In this document: piece by piece, positions 1-9,513 of the stretch
How the letters are laid out: the number at the start of each line of letters is the position of its first letter
How positions within the stretch are numbered: the stretch's first letter is position 1
The notes under the pieces: generated by a model
What the model was told of the DNA's origin: nothing
What the model saw: only the letters and a program-made list of their open reading frames with translations
Database searches by the model: none
From: Brachypterus glaber
Taxonomy: Eukaryota > Arthropoda > Insecta > Coleoptera > Kateretidae
Direction of reading: 5' to 3'
Length of the DNA: 64,000 bases
Assembly (NCBI GenBank): GCA_958510825.1
Contig: OY294049.1
Coordinates: forward strand, 39,088,774-39,152,773
Translations under genes and position numbers: made by a program

Positions 1-880
1 CTGTAGACATATTTATTCATATAAATAAATCTTAATATATTTTAGCAATTATAATATTTTTAAACATAATTTCATTACATTTATTTATAATACCTATAGC
101 CATCTTTTTAGCTGGCCTTAAATATTTTTCGTGTAATATGTTATACTTCGATAAATACGTTTACCTCTCAGAAAAACTTTATATTTTTTAATTAGTTAAT
201 ATTTAATTATACATTCAGAATCTTAAAATATTTTTTTAATTCTAGTACAGCGTTGCCAGACTTACTATAATTTTGACTTTTGAGGGATAATATTTTTTTA
301 AACTTATTCAGGCCTATTCACATGTACCATTGAGATTGAGATTTGTGGCAACATTGACGAAAATTGCAAGGTCATTTACGTCAACTGTATTAAAACTGCA
401 TGGGATTGTAATTTTTGTCAATATTGAATAGATTTTAATGGTACATGTATATATATTTATAATATACAAATATTTGATTGTTAGATACATTATATTCAAG
501 AACAATAGCGCATAAATAATACTACTGTCTGTTTAATCAAGGAGAATAAAATCTTTTAGTGTTTTTATTTTATTTTGTGAGAATTTGTAAACTTTTTTCG
601 GGTCATTATCAAACCTAGGCACATAGCTGTCTGAAATGAGTATTTTCTACTATAGCTTAGGTATTAATAATGGAAATTTAAAAAATATTTAAAGTTAAAA
701 TAAGGTTAGGAAACTAACATTAGATTTATGTGTTTTATAACGTTTTTGACAAAGGTTTGTTTTTAAGGTTAGATTTATATATTTTATAATGTTTTTGTAT
801 AACGTTTGAGACTACATAACATAAAAATGTCACTAATCTAATGTTATGTTAAGTTAGATTTGTGTACTTTTCTATCAGGG
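1..880. mobile_element. MITE of the TTAACGTTA-rich family, left end outside window
   Basis: AT-rich non-coding element ending at 880 in TTCTATCAGGG. The same sequence recurs at 35619-36152 and in reverse at 18319-19088, sharing the stretches around CTCTCAGAAAAACTTTATAT and CTAATGTTATGTTAAG. It carries a nested small palindromic MITE at 309-448. No coding capacity is seen. It lies in the intron upstream of the ZFAND1-like exon. Confidence 0.7.
309..448 (-). mobile_element. 151-bp-type palindromic MITE (nested copy, one end decayed)
   Basis: Starts CAGGCCTATTCACATGTACC after ATT and ends near AATGGTACATGT. It is inverted relative to the intact copies at 38553-38703 and 40296-40446, which share the internal GTCATTTACGTCAACTGTAT segment. 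The right end has lost the last bases of its inverted repeat. Confidence 0.7.
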
Positions 881-1001
881 TTAGCTTTATTTAAAAAGCA
901 CCCAAAATGTGCCACTGATATATGAGTGCCACATGCCACATTTAAAGGTTTGCAAAAGTTTTATCATAGTTTTATATCTACCAGTTTCAAATTAATTTTA
1001 G

Positions 1002-1430
1002 GTGGATTTTAAATTAGAAGCTGCAAAAAAGTCGTCTAAAAACCGGGAAACTGCCATCAAAATCCAGCTAATGAAAATAAAAAACAAAGCAACTGGCTTA
1101 AAGTCAATTCCAACAACAGACAGAATATATTTCAACATATTCCACACAAAAAATGGTTTCCCTGAAAAAACAACCCCCGTTTTTGTCTCAAAAGTTTGGT
1201 CAGTAGGCAGAACTATAGATGCCGTTGCGGAAGAATGTAAGCTTCAAAATAACAACAACAAAGCAGTAGAAAAAAAATTGAGGCTCTTTAAAAGCGAGGG
1301 TGGTGAAATTATTTCTAAAAATGTTGCAGATATTTTGCAAGTATTGGTAAATAATAAAGTTATTTTAGATGGTGATAATTTAATTCTTGATTATGTTGAT
1401 GATAATTGTACTAATATTCAGCTAAAATAA
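1002..1430 (+). CDS. ZFAND1: ZFAND1-like AN1-type zinc finger protein, C-terminal exon (partial gene)
   Basis: A terminal exon of 142 codons plus stop that follows a TTTTAG acceptor at 996-1001. It has no ATG start; the first codon is GTG read as Val, so this is an internal-to-terminal exon and the rest of the gene lies left of the window. The C-terminal half (about residues 60-135 of the exon) contains VWSVGRTID, NNNNKAVEKKLRLF and GDNLILDYVDD, which matches the ubiquitin-like C-terminal region of ZFAND1. ZFAND1 family members recruit the proteasome and p97 to stress granules; the AN1 zinc fingers would be encoded upstream and are not visible. An AATAAA begins at 1429, overlapping the stop codon. 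The family assignment rests on the C-terminal domain only. Another protein with the same ubiquitin-like tail is possible. Confidence 0.72.
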   Translation: MDFKLEAAKKSSKNRETAIKIQLMKIKNKATGLKSIPTTDRIYFNIFHTKNGFPEKTTPVFVSKVWSVGRTIDAVAEECKLQNNNNKAVEKKLRLFKSEGGEIISKNVADILQVLVNNKVILDGDNLILDYVDDNCTNIQLK

Positions 1431-1434
1431 TAAA
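1429..1434 (+). promoter_or_regulatory. Candidate poly(A) signal of the ZFAND1-like gene
   Basis: AATAAA overlaps the TAA stop and would give an extremely short 3' UTR. This is plausible in a compact insect gene, but AATAAA is frequent in AT-rich DNA. Confidence 0.35.
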
Positions 1435-2256
1435 ACGTGATGTATTATAACGTATGTATGTTAAATTTTTTGTGTTTTTTTAATAATAATGATAAGAAAC
1501 GTTCTTTATTGCACAACGTACAAAATTTGACTGTATAGTATATTCAACTTCAATATGCAGTAGAAGTAAATAAAACAATCGCGCACGCGGCAGCTGGCGC
1601 GTGGTTTCATTGGTTAGAACACTCGAATGTTGCGAGAGTAGGGATGTAGAAAATTAAACAGGTGAGTACATGAGTACTTGCAAAGAAGCGTGCATTGCAA
1701 TGGACCGTTATATAGAAATGTTTTGAGTCCTACCCTGTCACTAAATCCGTTGTTGTCACGTGCGTTTGTTTACACTCACTTCATTTTGAAGTTAAATATA
1801 CTATGGTCCTTCAGCCTGTTTTTTTTTAATAATAATATAATAATAAAATCTAGGAATAACTGAGGTATGAAAAATTAATTTTGTAAGATAAAGACGTCAC
1901 GCCCTAGAATTTCCCTTATATTTCGCTATTATTGGACCAATTTAATTAAAATTTGGGTACAATCTCTCATAATGTCGTATCGCAGAATAGTGTGAAGTCA
2001 ATTTTAACTGGAGGGCGCATGGACTTTATATGGTCCAATTGGAAAATAGCCTGCATATTTGCTGGTTTTGGCGCCCTTATCGTTCTGGGACCATCAAACC
2101 CAGGAAGCTTAAAAAAATAAGAAAGCCCTAGCGCAGGCGAAAATTTGAAAGTCTATAGATCATATATGGTCCACGAAATAAGTCTGCATATTTGCTTGTA
2201 TGGGCGCCCTTATCGTTCTAAAGGAGTATAAAATTTTTACATTTACTTATCGTCAT
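1435..2256. other. Intergenic; short GC-rich patch at about 1575-1665
   Basis: No coding exon is supported. At 1575-1640 the base composition jumps (CGCGCACGCGGCAGCTGGCG), followed by ACAG/GTGAGT at about 1661. This could be a CpG-rich promoter with a non-coding first exon for the downstream + strand gene. That is inference only; a repeat fragment is equally possible. Confidence 0.25.
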
Positions 2257-2906
2257 CTAAAGGCTCTAACGGTCTAACTCCAAAACGTGATATTTTTAAG
2301 GAGACGTAAAAAACGATTTAAAACTTAATTATAGCAATTTAGAACTTTAAAACTAGCTTGTTCACAGGTAAAAATGTTTGAAATGTGTTAATGTATTTAA
2401 AACTTTTCATTGTTATCAATTTTATATAAATTATTTGAAAATTAAATTTTAACCACAGAATCTAAATTCACTAATGGTCTAACTCCAAGGGAAGATAAAG
2501 GAGGATACCTATCGTATTATATCGCGTAATATTATTACAAAAAATTTATATTTTCATATTTAATATATAATATTACTACTAGGTAGGCATAATATATATA
2601 CATTATTAATGGCAATAATTATAATTATCATCAAACAGTAAATTAACAAATATTTGAAACGGGATCCCCTGTTATCAAGAAATAGTTTGACATTAGTGAC
2701 AGTTCTCATTTAATTGTTTTCTCACAATCATATGATGGAGTTAGACACTTAGCGACTTAAAATATTTACATTTTTGCATTTTTTGAGGCTGATATTGGTT
2801 TAATGCAACATTTTTTTTTGAAGTATGTTGGTAATCAGATAATGAAGCAAATTTGATAAAAATCTAATTTTTGAAAAATTTGGAGTTAGACAACTAGAGC
2901 CTTTAG
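2257..2906. mobile_element. MITE with inverted ends CTAAAGGCTCTA
   Basis: The left end CTAAAGGCTCTAACGGTCTA and the right end (GAGTTAGACAACTAGAGCCTTTAG) are imperfect inverted repeats of about 30 bp. The interior is AT-rich with no coding frame. The element is about 650 bp. Confidence 0.65.
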
Positions 2907-3163
2907 TGGACGTTATAGTATTTTTCGGGATGACGGGGGGGGGCGCCTCCTCTGGATACGCCCTTGTACCCATAGCTTACCATGGTAAAATGGTAAAAAT
3001 GATTTCCTGAGTGGCAAATTTTACACTGAAACTTGTTAAAAAGATTTGGATATATGGTAAGTTTACCACTTTTTTAACTACTTGCTGCTGAGTGTAAAGC
3101 AAAAAGCAAGTGTAAAATTACACTCAATGTTTTAGTGGGTATACTCCATGGGGTTTAGTCTTA
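2907..3163. other. Intergenic, nothing recognised
   Basis: Contains a G-run near 2936-2943 and imperfect TGGTAAA repeats. No gene or element boundary is supported. Confidence 0.4.
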
Positions 3164-3209
3164 CCCTGATAACACACTTCATTGCATAATAAGGTTTTTT
3201 CGTACTAAC

Positions 3210-3809
3210 TTGAACATAATCATTGAAATACCCGATATTAACGATATCTATAAGTTAGGTCCGAAAAACAGTCTCACTGCACCAATTCTTGTCGAACTTA
3301 TTTCCTATCAGAAAAAAGTGCTTATATTGAAAAACGGTCATAAATTAAAAGGTAAATCAATCTACATTAATCCGGATCTCTGTCCTGAAGATTTAGCTGC
3401 GAACAAAATTTTAAGCAAACATAAAAAAGAGGCAACTGCCAAGGGTTTAAGGGCGAAAATTAAGGGTAATAAATTAATAATTGGAGAAGATACCTACACC
3501 ATAAAGGATTTAGAAAACCAGCAAAGCAGTTATAAAAATATCTTCCCAGAACAGCCTCACAAAATACCTAGTGCCCCATCGACCCCAAATCCTCAAGCAA
3601 GACAGCAACTCTTAGCAAAAGAGCTTAATTTGTCTCTGGAAGAAGAAGTTAACGAGCCACAAGTACAAATTAAAGAAACGAAAAAGTCAAAACAAATTGA
3701 GGAAAAAGGCCAAACCGTAAAATCAACGACCGACAAAATTCATACCACAGTAACCCGCAAGATCACCAGAGCTACATCACAGTCGTCATCTCAAACAAAA
3801 GGGCAATAA
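3210..3809 (+). CDS. LINE ORF1 protein with FP/L1-ORF1-like RNA-binding domain (5' partial)
   Basis: The reading frame is open from 3159 but has no ATG. The first listed codon is TTG, so the true N-terminus was lost by 5' truncation or lies in another configuration. The core (about residues 20-95) contains ELISYQKKVLILKNGHKLKG and later IYINPDLCPEDLAANK. This pattern matches the FP-like RRM-type C-terminal domain common in insect LINE ORF1 proteins, which bind element RNA and chaperone reverse transcription. The C-terminal 90 residues are Lys/Glu/Ser/Thr-rich and probably disordered. The frame ends 165 bp before ORF2, the normal order for a two-ORF LINE. No zinc knuckle is seen, so either an upstream part is missing or this family lacks it. 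Confidence 0.75.
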   Translation: MNIIIEIPDINDIYKLGPKNSLTAPILVELISYQKKVLILKNGHKLKGKSIYINPDLCPEDLAANKILSKHKKEATAKGLRAKIKGNKLIIGEDTYTIKDLENQQSSYKNIFPEQPHKIPSAPSTPNPQARQQLLAKELNLSLEEEVNEPQVQIKETKKSKQIEEKGQTVKSTTDKIHTTVTRKITRATSQSSSQTKGQ

Positions 3810-3974
3810 CTTTTAACTTTCTGCGAGACTTTCTAGTCTATTTTAAAATAGTTTTAAATTATTCTTAGGCTTAATAACAATTTTAACTTATTTATATATT
3901 TTAGGTTAATTTTTAAATGAGAGTAAAAGGTATCTACATTTAGTTTTAAATATTTATTAGTAATTTGTCCACAA

Positions 3975-6908
3975 ATGGACCCTTTTATAAGTAAGTTTGA
4001 TGCAAACATAGAGAATATTGAAACAGACATTTTGCAAAATGCATATGAATGCAACGAAGTTTTTAAAATAAATGGACTCAGCAACAACTTTAAAATCTTA
4101 CAGCTCAATATTCGTAGTATAAATAAAAACTTAGCCGAGTTAGAGGTTTTCTTAGACCAATTTTCTGAGAAATTTGAATGCATCGTATTAACAGAAACTT
4201 GGCAAGTTAATATTAACTATATTGAGTTGGATGGTTATTCAGTAATATATAATGAAGGTACGTTTAACCAAAATGATGGTGTAATAATGTTTTTAAAAGA
4301 CAATTTAGATTATACTTGTAAAATAGATAATATAAACCAGTGTAAAATTCTAAATGTAAAAATCAAATACTCTGATAAGTGCACTATAAATGTTATCGGT
4401 ATATACAGACTACACGGCATTAACCTACCCGAATTTTTAATAGATCTTGATTCTTATTTTAGTTCACATATATCAAAAGCAGATAATTATATTTTTACAG
4501 GTGATCTTAATATTAACATAAGAGACCCTTTAGGTACTTCCGGAGAGTATTTGGACATAATGGGGGAATATGGTTTTAAATCACTAATAAATGGCATAAC
4601 GCGACAAAAAGACAAAGAAGAATCCTGCATTGATCACATTTTTTTAAAATCTGCTAATGATTTATATGACTGTGTTTTGCCTGTTATCATAAAAACAAAT
4701 ATCACAGACCATTACCCGGTAGCTACTCAACTTATATTTAAAAATGAAATAAAACAAACAAATTTAAATAAAAACTTTATTAAACAAATAAATTATAAAG
4801 AACTAAATAAAGATTTACAGCATGTTAATTGGGATGAACTTATTGATGGTGACTTGGAACCTGTAACAGAAAATATTATTAATATAATAAAAAATAAAAT
4901 AGATAAAAACACAATCTTTAAAAAAATTAAAAAAGAAAATAGGAAACGCAAGCCATGGATAACACAAGGTCTCATAAAATCCATTAACCACAGAGATAAA
5001 CTATTAGCTAACTACAATAAGACTCAAGACATTAATTTAAAAATAGAGTATAATGCTTTTAGAAATAAAGTTAATAGTCTATTAAAAAAAGCTAAAAATG
5101 ATTTTTATAAAAAAAAAATTAATTGTTCTTCAAACAACAAAGACATGTGGGATACAATAAATAGTCTTAAAAATAAACAGGCAAGTAACAATGTAATAAA
5201 AGAAATTCGAAAGGGCGCTGAAATAATAACAAATAAAGAAAAAATAGCAAATGTTTTTAATAAACATTATATTTCAATGGGGGAAAAATTAGCTAAAAAA
5301 ATAAAACAGTCAAAAAATTATAAAGAAAATAGATTAAATATAAATAACTCAATGTTCTTATTACCCACTTGTACTGAAGAAGTAAAACTGACAATAAAAA
5401 GACTAAAAAATAAAAAATCTTCAGGTATAGATCAAATCGATAGTCATACAGTAAAACAAATCGCAGATTCTATTGCCTACCCTCTATCGAAACTAATGAA
5501 TAAAATTTTTGAAACTGGTGATTGCCCAACAGCTTTCAAAACGTCTATTGTTATACCAATATTTAAAAAGGGTGACAAACTAGATCCTATAAATTTCAGA
5601 CCAATCTCTTTAATTACTAATTTTACTAAAATATTTGAATCCCTTCTTAAAACTAGGCTAGACAGTTTTATTAAAAAAAATAAGATAATTTCAGATAGGC
5701 AGTACGGATTTCAGAGGGGTAAATCTACTCAAAATGCTATAATAACCCTATTGAAAGATATTTATTATGCAATAGACAAGGGATTACCAGCCATCTGCAT
5801 ATTTTTGGACCTTGCTAAAGCTTTCGATACGGTTAGTCACGAAAAGTTACTTAGCACTTTAGCAGATATTGGAATAAGAGGTACCCTTCTGAAACTCTTT
5901 ACGGCCTATCTGAAAGAAAGAAAACAAATAGTAAAAATAGGAAACAGTTTAAGTGAGCCAATGTCACCCAAGTATGGAGTACCTCAGGGTACTATATTGG
6001 GACCAATATTATTTATAATTTATATAAACAATTTATTTAGGGTATTAACTAAAGGTAAACTTATCAGCTTTGCTGACGATACCACCATTTTTTATTGTGG
6101 TCCTACATGGGAATTATTAAAAAATTTAATTGAACAAGATTTTAATTTAATCAAAAATTGGTTTGATCATAATATTTTAACAATAAATATAGAAAAAACT
6201 TATTTCATGGCTTTCGGCTCATATACAAAAAGTCTCCCAAAGTACACCACTTTAAATTTTAAGACTTCTGACACTGATTTCGTTATCGGATTGGCAGATT
6301 CTGTCAAGTTTTTGGGTATAACAATAGACCCACATCTTAGATGGGACCTGCAAGTGCATTATGTCACAAAAAAGATAAGATGTCTTATTCACTATTTCAA
6401 AATATTAAAACCAATCTTATCAATATCACAATTAAATACTGTATACGACGCACTTGTAGAATCACATTTGAGATATGGAATTCTTGGCTGGGGTGGAGTA
6501 TATAATAACCATTTAAATGACTTGGAAACTGCACAAAAAAGGATACTTAAAATAATTTATAATACCCCTATAACTTACCCTTCCGATGAGCTTTTCCAAC
6601 TATCAAGAAAGATGGATTGTAGACAATTGTATCACCTAAGTCTCTTGATTCATACACATGCTGAAAAAAAAGAATTTAAATTAGTAAATACAAGAAGAAA
6701 TAAATACTTACCTATACCAAAGGTGCACAAAACTATTGGTCAACGTAACGTTAATTATCTGGGTCCTAAAGCTTATAACGACCTACCTGAAAATATAAAA
6801 AACATATTAGTTACTAAATCATTTAAAAAAACCTGCAAACATTATATATTACAACAACCTAGACAATATTCTAATAACCTAATAGATTTAAAAAATGCTT
6901 ACCAATAA
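3975..6908 (+). CDS. LINE ORF2: APE-type endonuclease and reverse transcriptase
   Basis: A 977-residue uninterrupted polyprotein. The endonuclease spans about residues 38-255: QLNIRSIN (Asn45), LTETW (Glu74), GDLNINI (Asp177, Asn179), CIDHIF (Asp220) and ITDHYPVA (Asp245, His246), which are the expected catalytic positions of an apurinic-type endonuclease. The reverse transcriptase spans about 465-760: NFRPISL, FQRGKST, FLDLAKAFD (Asp612), GVPQGTILGP and FADDT (catalytic pair Asp701-Asp702). The C-terminal part has the YNALVESHLRYG-like stretch and the NYLGPKAYNDLP segment usual in this group. All catalytic motifs are intact, so the protein could be functional. A related truncated copy is in DNAI4 intron 5 (54836-55798). 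Confidence 0.93.
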   Translation: MDPFISKFDANIENIETDILQNAYECNEVFKINGLSNNFKILQLNIRSINKNLAELEVFLDQFSEKFECIVLTETWQVNINYIELDGYSVIYNEGTFNQNDGVIMFLKDNLDYTCKIDNINQCKILNVKIKYSDKCTINVIGIYRLHGINLPEFLIDLDSYFSSHISKADNYIFTGDLNINIRDPLGTSGEYLDIMGEYGFKSLINGITRQKDKEESCIDHIFLKSANDLYDCVLPVIIKTNITDHYPVATQLIFKNEIKQTNLNKNFIKQINYKELNKDLQHVNWDELIDGDLEPVTENIINIIKNKIDKNTIFKKIKKENRKRKPWITQGLIKSINHRDKLLANYNKTQDINLKIEYNAFRNKVNSLLKKAKNDFYKKKINCSSNNKDMWDTINSLKNKQASNNVIKEIRKGAEIITNKEKIANVFNKHYISMGEKLAKKIKQSKNYKENRLNINNSMFLLPTCTEEVKLTIKRLKNKKSSGIDQIDSHTVKQIADSIAYPLSKLMNKIFETGDCPTAFKTSIVIPIFKKGDKLDPINFRPISLITNFTKIFESLLKTRLDSFIKKNKIISDRQYGFQRGKSTQNAIITLLKDIYYAIDKGLPAICIFLDLAKAFDTVSHEKLLSTLADIGIRGTLLKLFTAYLKERKQIVKIGNSLSEPMSPKYGVPQGTILGPILFIIYINNLFRVLTKGKLISFADDTTIFYCGPTWELLKNLIEQDFNLIKNWFDHNILTINIEKTYFMAFGSYTKSLPKYTTLNFKTSDTDFVIGLADSVKFLGITIDPHLRWDLQVHYVTKKIRCLIHYFKILKPILSISQLNTVYDALVESHLRYGILGWGGVYNNHLNDLETAQKRILKIIYNTPITYPSDELFQLSRKMDCRQLYHLSLLIHTHAEKKEFKLVNTRRNKYLPIPKVHKTIGQRNVNYLGPKAYNDLPENIKNILVTKSFKKTCKHYILQQPRQYSNNLIDLKNAYQ

Positions 6909-7326
6909 ACAATTTCTAGTCAAACAATTGCACAAAAAATCTAAAATACTTATTAACAAATAGTCCTTAGTCACTCAACTTACTTAATCAACAAAATGTA
7001 GTACCTTTTAAGCCTTTTTATGTATTTAATTTTAATTTTATATGTAATTTTGATTTTTAATTTATTTATCTAGTTATGTATTTTTAAGTCTTATTTTATG
7101 TTAATTTAATTTTATTTGTATGTTTTAGTTTTTAATTTATTTATTTACTTTTTTGATTGTTTTTGTTTTGTATCTTTGTCTTTATTATTATGTTATACAT
7201 TAGGTTAGTCTAGTTTTAGTTTTTAGTTTAATATTATTTAAATTTTACACTGCACACACAAATAAGCTAGACTTATTTACGTGCATACTATGCATATTTA
7301 TTGTAAAATAGGTTTATTACAATAAA

Positions 7327-7353
7327 TATTATTATTATTATTATTATTATTAT
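7327..7353 (+). repeat. (ATT)n tail of the LINE
   Basis: A simple ATT repeat directly after AATAAAT, typical of the 3' tails of Jockey/CR1-like elements that lack poly(A). Confidence 0.8.
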
Positions 7354-7478
7354 CCTAAGAAGGTTTTTTAATCGTTCCCTTGAAAAGGTTCTTAGCATAA
7401 TGCTGTAAACATGCTAAGCATGTTCTTAAAAGGTGCACTGCTGTAGTAGCATAAGTGCTTCTACTCTAAACATTCTTA

Positions 7479-7654
7479 GCATGATTAGAGTATTTTGCTA
7501 AGAATATTCCCAATACATATTCTTAAAATATTCTAATGGGAATATTTTTAGAATAATGCTATAGTGCACATGCTAAGCATGATTAGAGTATTTTGCTAAG
7601 AATATGCTCAAATACATATTCTTAAAATATTCTAATGGGAATATTTTTAGAATA
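7479..7654. repeat. Direct duplication of a ~78-bp unit inside the composite element
   Basis: GCATGATTAGAGTATTTTGC followed by AAGAATAT and GGGAATATTTTTAGAATA occurs at 7479-7556 and again at 7577-7654 with few differences. Confidence 0.75.
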
Positions 7655-7659
7655 GTAAT

Positions 7660-8125
7660 ATGGCGTTATATTATTTTAATTTTATTAAGTTAGAATTACA
7701 AATATTCTTAAAATTGTAGTTAATAACATAAGTTTTACCGTAGTAGTAGTAGAAATGGATGTATTTTTAGACATAAAGTCATTATTATATAGTTTTAGAC
7801 AAAAAATTAAAATTATTATTTTTTGAAATGATAATTATTTACTATTTTTTTCTCTAAACATTGGATTTTTGTGTGGCGCATGATTTTTATGTTTGGTACA
7901 AAGTTTACTTTCACAGTAAAACTGCATATCCCATATGAATCTTACCTGATGGATGCTATCTAAAGATTTTTATATACTTTTTATATATAATTATTAGGTT
8001 TATCACAAAGATGTAAAAATGTCCAAATTTATATCACTCCATAAAAAGGATAGAGTATTATAAAATATAATTGAAAGAAAGAGAAAAACTACATTAATGC
8101 AGAATTCTGAAACGCCTACCTACTT
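7660..8125. repeat. Interior segment shared with the element at 36989-37851
   Basis: The stretch from TATGGCGT through TTTTCTCTAAACATTGG to GAAACGCCTACC is alignable by eye with 37250-37680 and 38740-39010, although the terminal repeats of the two host elements differ. Confidence 0.65.
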
Positions 8126-8399
8126 TGTTTGCGCATGCGCAATATTCAATATTATTACTTAAATGCATCAAATCAGAATATTTTTAGAAGCATGCTAAGA
8201 ATATTCTTAAAAGTACATGTACCTACTTCTAAGAATATTCTTAACATGGTTCTTAAAACATTCTTCTTTGATGCAGAGGATTTTAAGAACCTTCTTAGGA
8301 ACTTCCAGCACGATTAAAACGGTATCCTTTGCATTTCTTTAATCGTTCTTAGAATATCCTGAGCAAAATAGACATGCTTCTAAGAAGCATGCTATCCTT

Positions 8400-9319
8400 C
8401 CCAGGTAGCAAGGGATGTTATATCTCAAGAAATTAACATCACTTTTGGGTGTATTTTTAAACTAAATCATAACATCACATAATATTGAAAAATAACATGT
8501 ATTTAACATCACATTTGCAACGTAATACGTGTGACGTGACAACCATGTTATTTAATAACAAATATTTAGCAACGCTGTGAATATATCGCATGTCACATAT
8601 TAACGTGGCTTTCACGTGAATGTCATGTTATTTTGCTTCTCACCGACGTTCGAAGCTAAAAAATCGATATAAGATGATGTTGATAGAGTAAATTATTATA
8701 AGGAAATTGTATACACATTATACGATTTCCTATGGATAGGAGGCTCTGCCGGGCTTCTCAAGACCACGGACACGGATTAAAGGAATATATTCTCCGCTTA
8801 ATCAGCAATTTCGTATTTAGAATCTATCTGTTTCAATCTGTGATTGTTTCAATTAATGATTAGGTTCGTTTTGGTTCTCGAAAATCGTGGTTCTGAACTG
8901 GTTCGAAACGGGCGCATTTGCGACTGAGCATTGCCCAGTTGCAACTACGCCGATTCCGAATCAGTTCAGAACTGCGATTTTTGAGAACCAAAACAAACCT
9001 ATTGATTTTAAATCCGATTTTTTTTATGGGGTTATAGCGTTTTTAATGGTTTTATTTAGAAAAAGCTAATATCCTAGGATTATATATAAACATTAAAGTA
9101 CCAGTAACGCATCCATAAGATATTAGATATAACAGGAATGTGGATTTATGATGTCACAAACACGTTATTTTCGGGATGTCATTGTGTGATGTTATTAGAG
9201 GCGGACTTAGGACATCCCCACCATGCTACATTCTTGTTAAATGAGACTACAATCTTAACATCACATGTCACATATTAACGTGGCTTTCACGTGAATGTCA
9301 TGTTATTTTGCTACCTGGG
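8400..9319. mobile_element. Nested MITE-like element with ends CCCAGGTAGCAA
   Basis: CCCAGGTAGCAA (8400-8411) and TTGCTACCTGGG (9308-9319) are perfect inverted ends, flanked by TTC on both sides. Subterminal AACGTGGCTTTCACGTGAAT blocks occur near both ends. The interior is about 920 bp with no meaningful coding frame. A second copy in reverse orientation is at 12308-13000 and a decayed relative at 48300-48440. Confidence 0.8.
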
Positions 9320-9513
9320 TTCCGGCTATTTATTTTAAGAATATTCTTAGAAGGTTTTTGTGCTATCAGGGTAGTAGTTTTTAGTTAAACTGTTGCCCTT
9401 GGAAACGCATTTAATCAATACTTTTGATTTGTCTTTTTAATATTTATCATTTTATAATTATTATTTTATAATCATTATTTTATAATTATTCCTTTATAAT
9501 TATTTTACTAAAA

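Larger units (their letters stand above)
3201..7353 (+). mobile_element. Non-LTR retrotransposon (Jockey/CR1-like group), 5'-truncated, two ORFs
   Basis: The element has ORF1 (to 3809), ORF2 (3975-6908), a 3' UTR and an (ATT)n tail ending at 7353. A candidate target-site duplication AAGGTTTTTT occurs at 3191-3200 and 7360-7369; six bases separate the tail from the right copy, so the exact duplication is uncertain. ORF2 is uninterrupted, so the insertion is young. ORF1 has no ATG and the 5' end appears truncated. The clade is not certain: APE endonuclease plus RT, no RNase H seen, and a trinucleotide tail fit Jockey/CR1-like or Daphne-like elements. Confidence 0.85.
3164..9371. mobile_element. 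Composite DNA element with inverted ends CCCTGATARCACA, carrying two nested insertions
   Basis: The left end CCCTGATAACACA (3164-3176) is the reverse complement, with one mismatch, of the right end TGTGCTATCAGGG (9359-9371). Both ends are flanked by TA (3162-3163 and 9372-9373). The interior is split by a LINE (about 3201-7353) and by a second inverted-repeat element (8400-9319). Without these the host element is only about 1.1 kb and non-coding. Its own DNA is rich in palindromic AAGAATATTCTT motifs. Confidence 0.7.
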
